A DNA stretch of 64,000 bases from the NCBI GenBank assembly GCA_037953745.1, contig JBAKBP010000683.1, forward strand, positions 124,001 through 188,000, given 5' to 3'. The translations under genes and the position numbers were made by a program. The notes under the pieces are model-generated. The model was given only the letters and a program-made list of their open reading frames with translations, had not been told where the DNA came from and made no database searches. Below, piece after piece: positions 19,430-29,280 of the stretch. Within the stretch, counting starts at the first letter, position 1. The number at the start of each line of letters is the position of its first letter. The DNA is from Lithodes maja. Lineage: Eukaryota; Arthropoda; Malacostraca; Decapoda; Lithodidae.

Positions 19430-20473
19430 CCAAAGCCACAACAACAGCAAAACAAATAGCAGGCTGGATCCTGAGAACCTTCCACACAAGAAATGAGAGG
19501 TGTATGCTAACACTGTGGAAGTCACTGGTCCTACCACGACTGGAGTACTGCTCCCAGCTCTGGTCTCCCCAAAAAGTAGGAGAAATAACAGAAATTGAAG
19601 CCACCCAGAGGACATTCACCAGTAAAATCCATGGGTTTCAACACTTTAACTACTGGGAGAGACTTAAGGAGCTGCAACTGTACTCACTTCAAAGACGTAG
19701 GGAGAGATACATCATCATCTACGTCTGGAAGATTTTGGAAAAAAAGGTAGCAAATCCAAACATCCAAGAGACTCAAAATCAATTTTTTGTGATCAACACA
19801 AAAAATCAAATCCCTGATCCATCACAGCTTTACATACAATGGAACCAGACTGTTCAACTGTATACCAGCCCCTCTCAGGAACATGACCGGGGTGTCTCCA
19901 GACACCTTCAAGAAACACTTGGACATGTGGCTGGCCAAAATACTGGACCGGCCACCAACACCAACTCCAACCGACTTCTGGAATGGAGAGTGGAAGAAAG
20001 GGAGCTGCCTGGTCGCAGTGGAGCCCCAGCTCAACTGTGTCACTAACGGACGGAATACAACTAAGTGTAACTAAGTGTAAGTGAATCAATTGATCTATCT
20101 ATCTATCTATCTATCTATCTATTGCCTGACGCCGTGATCCCCGAAGGGGTGGCCACGAACGAACCGCCCCCATGCACCTCTGTCCCCAGTCAGTCGACGC
20201 CCCTCCCCCCAACCAGCACCGCCTTCATTCATGTAGTTCCTCACTCCATCCTTCCACCTCATATTCGGTCTACCTCTCCCCCTCTGTCCCTCCACCTCGC
20301 TCTCGTACACCCTCTTAGTCATTCTCTCGCTTTCCATACGTTCCATATGGCCGAACCATCTCAAGTTGTTCCTTTTCACACTTTCCAGCACATCTACCTC
20401 CACACCACACCTCCTTCTTACTTCCTCATTAGTCTGTCTATCCCTCCATGTAATTCCGCACGCACTCCTTAAG

Positions 20474-20480
20474 TACCGTA
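20474..20480. other. TA-CCG-TA excision-like footprint 2
   Basis: It reads TTAAGTACCGTAATTC where the paralogue at 52021-52031 reads TTAAGTAATTC: the same TA to TACCGTA change as footprint 1, in a different LINE family. Confidence 0.7.
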
Positions 20481-20653
20481 ATTCATTTCCACTGCTCTCA
20501 CTCTTGGTCTGAGTCTCTCAACCAACGTCCATGCTTCGCTTCCGTAAGTCAGTGTCGGGATTACCACACTGTCATGCAAGGACTTCTTCACTTCCATACT
20601 GACCACCCTATTTCTTGTTACTGCTTTTAGCGTTCCTACAACCCTCTTACCCT

Positions 20654-21300
20654 GTTGTGCCCTTATTACCAAAAAGATATAAACAAGCTAGAACGAGTTC
20701 AACGTAGAGTTACCAAAATGATACCTAGCCTAAAGAACAAACCATACGAAGAGCGTCTTAGAGAATTAAATCTATTTCCTTTAACCCAGCGCAGATTAAG
20801 AGGCGACTTAATTCAAGTGTTCAAAATCATCAAAGGCATCGACAATATGAACTGTAGTAAGTACTTCACTATCGACCAATCTAATTACACACGGGGAAAC
20901 GGTTGCAAAATTATTGGTAAATCTTTTAACTCGCACGAATCTAAGAATTTCTTCTTCAATCGAGTTGTCAACTTGTGGAATGGGCTTCCCCGAAACGTTA
21001 TAGACTGCATCACCGTTGATTCATTTAAACTCCGCCTAGACAAATATCTCGCATCAAACCCGCGACTGACTGCGTTTGTAAATGAATAACTTTATTTTAT
21101 CCCCCCCTCAGTTACTAACCCATCTGTCCCCTACTAACTTCCTAATCCTGCCACGGACATTAGTTCCAGGGCAGTAATTCCCTTTCCAATGTTCCCTTAC
21201 CCACTCTAAACCACTGTTTGGACACTTGATCCTCAGTGTTTTGGAGGACAAGCAACCTAGAAGGGTCACTGGATCTGTTGTTGCTTGATTTCCTTTGTAC
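20654..21300 (+). mobile_element. CR1-like LINE 3' fragment inserted in LINE 'E'
   Basis: It is bounded by CCCTGTTG (20646-20657 region and about 21301-21309), matching the single CCCCTGTTGTACC in the uninterrupted copy at 52197. The open frame to 21089 encodes a CR1-type C-terminus (CPYYQKDINKLERVQRR; RGDLIQVFKIIKG; NLWNGLPRNVIDC), followed by ~200 bp of 3' UTR ending GATTTCCTTTGTA. Confidence 0.8.
20655..21089 (+). pseudogene. CR1-like RT C-terminal fragment (144 aa)
   Basis: Only the region downstream of the RT catalytic core is present: LERVQRRVTKMIPSL, RRLRGDLIQVFKI, FNRVVNLWNGLPRNV and SFKLRLDKYL. It is related to, but not the same subfamily as, the CR1 at 14183-14795. It cannot encode an active RT by itself. 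Confidence 0.8.
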
Positions 21301-22420
21301 CCCTGTTGTACCCTCTCCCGCACCTCTTAATCCATAGTCCCATCTTTACTCAACACACTGCCCAGATACTTAAAAGATTTGACGATCTCCATAGCCTGAC
21401 CGTTCAGCTTCACCTCACACTCTGTGACTTCACCCCTTTCGAAGACCATAACCTTGCTCTTCCCCGTATTTACCTTCAAATTCCGTTTTCGCACACTGTT
21501 CCAAACTCATTTACCAGACCCTGCAACTCCCATTCATTATCACTCATCAGAACTGTATCATCCACAAACAGCAGTATAGGTAGCTTCCACTCAATTCCCT
21601 CCCTTTTCAGCGATACACCAACATCCACTGCTCTTGATCGTATTTCTTTCATAACTCCATCCATATATACAGTAAACAACCACGGGGACATCACACACCC
21701 CTGTTTCAAACCAACATTCAGGTCAAAGAACTCGCTCTGCTCACTCTCCACACGTACTGCCGCCTTTGCACCCTCATACATGCTCTTCACTGCTTTCAGC
21801 AACTTGCCCTCTACTCCGTATATTCTAAGTACTTTCCACAAACCTTCTCTATCCACTCTGTCATAGGCCTTCTCCAAGTCCATAAAGGCAACATACACCT
21901 TTTGTTTCTTCTCCAGATACTTCTCCACAACACAATTCAGGGTAAAAATCTGATCTACACATCCTCTTCCCTTCCTAAAGCCTCCCTGCTCGTCGCCTAT
22001 CCATTTCTCCGTTCTCACTCTCACAATCACTACCCTACTGTATACCTTCCCTACTACGCTTAGAAGACATATTCCTCGGTGGTTACCACACACTCCTCTT
22101 TCCCCTTTGCCCTTATATAGGGAGACTATTATGCCAGTCTTCCAGTCATCGGGTGCACTCCCCTTCTCCCATGCTAGTTTGCACATTTTCCATACCCATT
22201 CTATCACTATCTCACCACCATACCTCAACATTTCCCCACACACTCCATCTGTTCCTGGTGCTTTCCCCAACTTCACTCTTTTCATGGCTTCCCACACTTC
22301 TGACCTCCTGATCCCCACCTCCTCCTCCACTACTTCTCTTCTTCTCCCTCCCATACCATATCCAGCTATGTTTGCTGGCTCTTCATTCCTTTCATTTAGC
22401 AACTCACTGAAGTACTCCCA

Positions 22421-22502
22421 TTTATGAAAATACATACTTTGTTTGCATGGTAAGTGAAAACATCACTTAACATGCAAAGAAAGTAATATTATTTTCATAA
22501 AT
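22421..22502. repeat. 82-bp hairpin repeat, copy in block A
   Basis: ATTTATGAAAAT...ATTTTCATAAAT with the inner pair GCATGGTAAGTGA / TCACTTAACATGC. The paralogue is at about 40900-40980. Confidence 0.7.
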
Positions 22503-23870
22503 AACATGCATAATAAAAGTAATAAATTTGTTACCATTTACTAAGATTTGTTTACAGACTTTTTATAAATCATTAAAAGTTTCTTTGGCTGTTCTGTGAT
22601 AGTTGACCATATTTATATACTGCACACTAATGATATAAAGTTTAGCAACCTAGAATGAACAGTTTGACAACCAAAGGATCATTATGAACTCTGGATATGT
22701 TCAACCATGATTACTGAAAGTGCTAAACCAAAGTTCTTTTAAGTAATGTGGTTGAATGTTTTAGAAGCATAATGATAAAGTTCAGAGCCCTCTTTATTTT
22801 TCTGGTCTTAAAGTCTCTTAAGATGGCAAGTAATGTTTCTCTGACAGTCTTTGGTTGTGTACTGTTTTTCTGGGTTGAGTGTTCTTAGTGCATTTCAAAT
22901 TTAACCTCCATAGCCCATGCTTGTCATTGGCTCAATTAACCCTTTCGGTACGGTCACTATCTGGCTAGCCTCAGTTTAGCTTAGAAAGGACTTCTTTCCT
23001 CAGCTGACTAAAATCTTTTGAGGTTAGCCAGAATAAGTAGGGACAGTACTGAAAGGGTTACTTGAGCCAATGAGAATGTGAGGTTAGGTTTGAAATGCAG
23101 AGCCAATCCTGGATGGTCAAAGTAATCTCCACAAATTGCTAGTAAGAATCTTGAGATAGAAAAGTTTTCACAGTGTGAAATGTTTGGGTTTCACCCCATA
23201 GACTTTGACTGATTTCCCCAGAATTTTTGCTAAGTCCAGCCTCTGAGGCTGGACTTAGCAAATTTCTGGGGGGTGACTGAAATTTATCAAAGTTCATTGG
23301 AACTTAGCAAAATTTCAGTGGTTTAAACTTTTGAAAATTTCACAAGTCTAGTTCTGATCTGGACTTGTGAAATTTTCCAAAGTTTACACCACTGAAATTG
23401 TTTTAAGTTCCACTTTGAAAAATTTTGCTGAACATATCTGAACTGAATTTTCCAGAGTCCAAACCAGTGAAATTCTTTCCTGAGTCCAGTCTATGACTAG
23501 ACTTTGGAAAATTTTGCATGTCCACAGTTCTGATATGTTCGGAGCTCTGACTGGCAAAATTTTGCAAAGTGACTGCTAACTGAATTCTAAATTCCATTCA
23601 TTGTTTTGACTTTGCTATGATTTTTTTTTTTTTTTTTTTTACTTTAACAAAATACTGTTACATTACTGAATGGGATTTAAATATTGATGGTCCAGCCTTT
23701 GGTATGAACCTAAGGTGAACTGTATCCTATTACATGTATTATAATAAAACAAGATATGGTATTCAAAACTTTTACTGTATTTCCAAATGTTACATGACCG
23801 CTGGCTATTTGTGATAGAATTACTTAAGTCTTCAAGCACCTTTCAATGGACTTTACTTATAGTAACTTAA
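22440..23870. repeat. block A: complex palindromic repeat
   Basis: Homologous to block C (40905-48165 with insertions removed). It holds a foldback of about 22870-23110 whose centre is a smaller element with ends AACCCTTTCGGTAC / GTACTGAAAGGGTTA. Next, 23195-23580, comes a chain of short hairpins built from GGACTTAGCAAA-like words. No coding content. Confidence 0.7.
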
Positions 23871-25173
23871 CTAGTTCCATCACTTACAAACATTAGGCTT
23901 TAGGATTATCAACAACTATAGTCTGCCGTTTTAAATGGATAACTTGATCACTTTCAATACTTTAGTAATATAGATTTTCAAAGCATTGGTGACAATGATT
24001 TTTATAAAGCAGCATTGACTAAAGTCATTGGACATGACAAATTAACATTTAAAACTCCCAAAGACGATAAGTGCAAAATAACTTTGGAAACTGAAGTTAC
24101 TAAAAGGTTTTACTGTAATTTCTTTGGGTACTGTATATTTTTTATGAATTATTATAATTAACAAAAACCTTTAACTTATTGTTATTTCTGTCTCATAAAA
24201 TTGACCTGGTATACTGGTTTCTCAAACCTTGTAACATTTGGCTTTGCCAAATTATAATGTAAAACTTTCAAAATAAACACACTAAAACTTGGACTACACA
24301 AGATAGAAAGGAACTAATCAAAATTGCTATGGAAATAACTTAATAAACTTCATGGATACAATGGACAACTGGTTGATTCATATAAATAATCATGGACTTA
24401 ACAAGATCAATTTCTGAGTGGCTTAGAGACTGGCATCAGTGCCAGAGTGTACATACCAATAATATGGAGTCCTCTCATATTAAACTGAGTAAAGATTAAT
24501 AAAAGGGAATTGCCTGGTATATAATTATAAAAGTAAAAGAAGTCTTCAATTATTGGTACTGAGAAATACAACATAGTAAGGACCTGCCTGAGCATATACT
24601 GATAATTAATTATACAAATAAAAGTCCTCAATTATTGGTACCGAGAAATACAACATAGTAAGGACCTAAGTAAATATGCCATACCTATATTGCTATGCAA
24701 TGTTTCATCAATAAATTAAAATTTCAAACTAAAACGGACAGTCAAAATTGCTATGTGGAAACAAATAAATTATATAGCCTATCATTCATCAGACAAATAT
24801 TACCATAATCAAAAGAACTTATCAACATTGTGGAAGCTATGTTGCTTCAGCAACAAAATTAAAGTGAAATCAACCGGTATCTAATGACTGGATGCACAAA
24901 CAATAATGACCAACCTAATTTGTAATGAGAAATGAAGTACAGCGACTATTCAAACCAATAGACCTAAACTCTCAAAATAAACCAACAGATGAGACAATAT
25001 AAAGACAAAAGATCAAATTAAAATGACTGTGCATAACAGATAAGCAACTCTCACATTAAAATAAGCAAAATCAACTTCAATACCAGAGGTCTTTTTTATA
25101 ATCTGACAGCAAGACTATTTTATTTAGCTTAAGAAGGACCTCTAGCAAAAAATAAGGCTTCAATATAATCTCA
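23871..25173. repeat. block A continued: decayed PLE-tail repeats
   Basis: Segments such as AAACTTTCAAAATAAACA...CTAATCAAAATTGCTATGG (24259-24335), 24718-24775 and 24969-25040 resemble the reverse complement of the Naiad 3' UTR seen at 46440-46509. 24195-25173 is nearly repeated at 34034-34864. Confidence 0.6.
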
Positions 25174-25239
25174 TTACATTACATTAATGAAGTCAACGCA
25201 CCAGGCGACAAAGGCCATATGGCACGAAATAGTTAAAGA

Positions 25240-28200
25240 CGGGAAGGAAGTTAACTAAATATCATAGAGAACTCGGACATAATACGGGAGATAGAAAACG
25301 AGGGAGATTCAGAAAGAAAATCTGCAAGACACGGCGGCCGGCGGAGGAAAGCCAGAAAAGGGAAGAAACTCGTGCGGGCAACGGAAAATAAGGGGCAATC
25401 GAGGAAAAGATGGGAGACAGAAAGCTGAACGGTACAGCGCGAGCAAAGAGTCTGAGGAGAACGGGACATTAAAAACGAATGGGTAAGTCTGGTGTGGCCA
25501 ATGCGGAGACGGGCCAAAGCCGTCTCCCATCGGCGATTACGGTGGGAGGGATCAGACCACCCAGAAACGGACGGTTTGACAGAACGAAGTTTATTAACTG
25601 AGATAGCGGACCACTGAGTCTGCCACCTCGACCAAAGAAACTTGGACAAGGCAGGGAAGAAATCAGAGGCCGGGACAGCAAGTGAGGAGCGGTACCCCGC
25701 ACGGCAGCAGAACGAGCAAGGCAATCAACCCGCTCATTACCGCAAACGCCAACGTGACTGGGAACCCAGCAAAAACGTACAAGCTTTTTGCGGACGGAAA
25801 AGCCATTCCTGAATGGAAAGAACTAAAGGGTGTAGAGCAGGGGAGGACTGTAAGATAAGTAGAGCACTGAGAGAATCAGAGAACAAAGTAAAGGACGAGG
25901 AGGGGAAGGAACACATAAAACGGAGGGCAATAAAAATAGCATAAAGTTCAGCAGTTAATATACTGGCAACGGGAGGTAAAGAATATTGATACGAGCAAGT
26001 GGGGAAAAAGGACGGCAAACCCCACGCCTACCGACGTCTTGGAGCCATCAGTAAACACAGGAGTGGTTGTAGCGTGAAGAGAGAGGTGATCTAAGAAACG
26101 AGACCGAAGAACGAGGGGAGAAGTAGAGGACTTGGAACAAGGGAGGATGGAAGGGCAAACCGAAGGACGAGGGAAAAGCCAGGGGGGAAAAGAGCAAAAG
26201 CGGAAAGGGAGGACGTTAGAAACAGGGAAAGAGCACGATGCGAGCAGCGAGAGCATGCGGACAGAAAACGGAGAACCAAGACGGGGGTGAGACGAAAAAG
26301 TAGCAACGACCGAAGGGGGAAGGGAAAGATGGGAATTGTTAAAGGTGAGCGTAAGAACGAAGGGACAGGAGAGCCCGACGGCGATGAAGGGAAACCAGAC
26401 TCGGCATAGAGGCTTTCAACAGGAGAGGAACGAAAAGCACCAAGGGCAAGACGAAGACCAGAGTGATGAACAGAATCAAGAGCATGGAGAACAGAATCAA
26501 GAGCATGGAGAACAGAATCAGAGGCTGAAGAGTAAACTTGACAGCCATAATCCAACTTAGAGAGGACAAGAACCGTATGAAGCCGAAAAAGAAGCGCTCG
26601 ATCAGCACCCCAAGTGAGGTGGGACAAGGACTGAAGAAGGCGGAGGCGAAGTAAGGCAGCAACCTTGAGAGAAGAAACATGAGCGGACCAATTAAGACGA
26701 GAATCAAAAGTAAGACCCAAAAAAGTAGGAGAGGAACGATAAGGGAGGGCAGTACCATGAGGAGGATGAGGAATAGAATGGCAACGAGTAAAGGACATCG
26801 CGCAGGATTTGGAGGTGGAAAAACGGAACCCGTGGCGGGTTGCCCATGAAGAAACAGCCAGAATAGCGGATTGGATAAGAAGACGTAAAGCAGCAATATC
26901 TGAGTCGGCTGCGTAAATCGCAAAGTCGTCGACATACAAGGAAGACCGAACCCCGACAGGAAGAGAAGACAAGATACCGTTGATAGCAATGAGAAAAAGG
27001 ACGGTACTCAGGACACAACCCTGAGGGACACCTTCCAACTGAGGGTAAAGACGAGATAAGTGGGAAGCGACTCTGACACGAAAGGACCGAGAAGAAAGAA
27101 AATTCTGAATAAAGACTCCCAGATTACCGTAAATGCCACAAGAACGGAGCTGACGCAAAATGTGGTACTTCCAGGTAGAATCATAGGCTTTTTCGAGATC
27201 GAAAAAAACAGCAATGACAGTTTGACGACGAGCAAAAGCTGTCCTGATATAAGATTCCAAGCGAATGAGGGGGTCAAGCGTACTACGAGCACGTCTGAAC
27301 CCGAACTGGGAAGAAGACAACAAATGGCGCGACTCAAGAATCCACATGAGACGAGCGTTAATCATACGTTCAAAGAGTTTACACAGGCAACTGGTAAGGA
27401 CAATAGGGCGATAGTCCTGTGGGGAGAACCCAGACTTGCCAGGTTTAAGAAAAGGTATGGTCAGGGCAGTACTCCAAGAGGGAGGGAAAACACCAGAAGA
27501 CCAAATCTTGTTATAGAGAGCTAACAAGAAGACCAGAGCTTGCGAGGAAAGATGTTTGAGCATGAGATAATGGATACCATCAGGACCCTCAGAAGTGTTC
27601 TTACAGGCACGGAGAGCGGTGCGTAACTCAGTTGAGGAAAAAGGAGCATTAATAGGATTCGTCAGAGGAAAGACTAAAAGTAATTGGAGTACTTTCCGCA
27701 ACGACTTTAAGCGAGTGAAACTCAGCAGAGAGGTGAGAACCACTGCTAACTGAGCTAAAGTACGAGCCCAATCGATTAGCAATTGTTTCGGAGTCTGCCA
27801 CAGAAACACCATCAATGCGGAGGACTGGAGCACGGAAGGGAAGATGTTTACCAGAGATCTTACGAATACGTTTCCAAACCGAAGCGACAGGAGTGCGAGA
27901 CGTAATAGAAGAAACATAGGACTCCCAACTCCGGCGTTTAGCGGCTTTGGTAGTACGACGGAAAAGAGCAGATGCACGGCGAAAGAGAAAAAATGACTCC
28001 TGAGAAGCAGGGGTGAGACGCTTACGGCGAAAACTTTTCCAAGCCGCCCGTTTAACCCGGAGGGCCCTGGAACACTCAGGAGACCACCAAGGGACGCATT
28101 TAGACGAGAAAGGGCGAGACGTCCGGGGAATGGACGTCAAAGCAGCACCGAAAAACCAGATCCAGAAAAAACGAGAGCATGACACGGACCGATGAGAAAG

Positions 28201-28923
28201 GAGGAGGAAGCAAAGAAGGAACAGTAAGGGAAGCGAAAGAAGACCAGTCCGCCCGCTGGAAGCACCAACGAGGGGAGTTAGGAGTAGGAGAGAGGTAGTC
28301 AGAGAAAGGAGAATGGGAAAATGGTCGGAATTGTGAGAATTCTCGAGAACTGACCAATGAAAATCAAGGGAAACTGAAGGGGAACACAGGGAAAGATTGA
28401 TACAGGAAAACGTACGAGTCCGAGCATCAAAATGAGTAGGAGCACCAGAATTAAGGATAAAAAGATAACGGGCCGAGAGAAAAGGTTCAAGCCGACGACC
28501 CCGGGGCGAAATAACATTGTCACCCCACAAGGTGTGCCGACCATTAAAATCAACAAGGACTAAGAATGGAGTGGGCAACTTAGATAAAATCCCGGAGAAT
28601 TCGGTAAAATCGATGGGAAGAGAAGGCGACAAATACACAGAAACCACTGTTAACCAGCGGTCAAGATAGACTCTAGCAAAGGTGCAAGGGAAATGAGTAG
28701 AAAAGGACAGCTCTTCAAAAGGGACAGAACGATGAATAAGAAGACAAGTATCATGGAGAGAGTGGGGAGAACTATAAAAAGAGTAATGAGGAAAGGGAAC
28801 AGGAGGAGAGAAAAGACGAGTCTCCTGAAGACAAACGACCTTAGGGGAGTGAAGAGAAAGAAGAAAACGTAAGTCAATCCTTTGAGCATTAAGACTACGA
28901 AGATTCCACTGCAAAATGGACAT
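25240..28923 (-). pseudogene. ORF2 of the I-like LINE: endonuclease, RT, RNase H (frameshifted)
   Basis: The endonuclease at 28923-28300 starts MSILQWNLRSLNAQ and has QETRL, VDFNGRHTLWGD and SDHFPI. The usual GDFN appears as VDFN and the usual CIDLS as CINLS, so catalysis is doubtful. RT at 27640-26400 has SEGPDGIHYLMLKHL, DYRPIVLTSCLCKLFER, motif A FFDLEKAYDSTWK, GVPQGCVLSTVLF and the catalytic SLYVDDFAIYAAD. RNase H at 26080-25740 has PVFTDGSKTSVGVGFA, ILTAELYAIFIAL and FSDSLSALL. Frames change near 27660 (after ITFSLSSDE), near 26400 and near 26010, so this copy is dead. A ~21-bp tandem duplication (HALDSVLHALDSV) lies at 26470-26520. Confidence 0.85.
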
Positions 28924-29280
28924 AACTAAAGAAAAAGAAAAAAGAAACTAAGAGGAGACTAAAGGACGAAAAAACAACGAAAACAGACAAAAGAAAACCA
29001 TAAAAGGAGGCAAAAGCCACTGAAAATAAGAACGCACAGAAAAAGAGGAAGGACACACATAGAAGGAAAGAAAAATACACAAATAACAATGAAGGTAAAA
29101 CACACACACTTATGTACAACTAAGAAAAGGTGAATGAGGATAACGTGGAGAAGTAAAAGGAGGCAAAAGCCAACAAAAAAAGAAAGGGAAGAATACACAC
29201 TTATGCACAACAATGAAAAGTCGGATGGGCGAACGGGGAGACAGATAAATACAAATAATGATAAAGGGAAAAATACACAC

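Larger units (their letters stand above)
17140..20074 (+). pseudogene. LINE 'D' endonuclease-RT polyprotein, broken
   Basis: The endonuclease C-terminal half shows ILYRPPN, the metal-site motif ITGDFNLPIINW (about 17287) and SDHSLIK (about 17514). RT follows: NSAAGPDGFHTQLLK, NYRPVVLTSHLIK, QGRSCLSQLLSHYD and motif A YLDFAKAFDKVDH (about 18658). The frame is broken at 18766 by an insertion whose own sequence reads YLLPDALLPLRG. RT resumes at about 18997, with SGVPQGSVLGPL out of frame and SFADDTRLMKK near 19153. It is shifted again at 19425 by a 5-bp insertion, and the C-terminus (TGVSPDTFKKHLDMWL) is at 19883-20074 in a third frame. The first ~2-3 codons before LYITLTD belong to the neighbouring CR1. 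Confidence 0.85.
17145..20091 (+). mobile_element. CR1/Jockey-like LINE 'D', copy 1
   Basis: 5'-truncated within the endonuclease, with a 3' tail of about two AAGTGTAACT-like units (20061-20085). The second copy, 41016-42555 on the minus strand, is very similar and serves as reference. This copy carries a 231-bp insertion at 18766-18996, a TACCGTA insertion at 19423-19429 and a small deletion/replacement near 19780-19795. Confidence 0.85.
20092..22420 (-). mobile_element. LINE 'E' with (TAGA)n tail, copy 1
   Basis: The 3' tail (20092-20121) directly abuts the 3' tail of LINE 'D', so the two lie tail to tail. The 5' end is truncated at the palindrome starting at 22421. It is interrupted by a CR1-like fragment (20654-21297) and carries a TACCGTA footprint at 20474. 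Confidence 0.85.
20119..22435 (-). pseudogene. LINE 'E' reverse transcriptase, broken
   Basis: RT of a LINE whose C-terminus (LTYGSEAWTLVERLRPR; RWFGHMERMESERM) is RTE-like. Visible in this copy: GKAPGTDGVCGEML, IVSLYKGKGERG, motif A FMDLEKAYDRVDREG, GLKQGCVMSPWLF and FVDDTVLMSD. The catalytic motif is FVDD here but FADD in the copy at 51671-52963. A 1-nt deletion in a T run at about 21483-21487 shifts the frame after GTVCE. The rest is separated by the CR1-like insertion and the 5-bp footprint at 20474. N-terminal residues read MYFHKWEYFSELLNERNEE; part of this is fused from flanking DNA. Confidence 0.85.
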
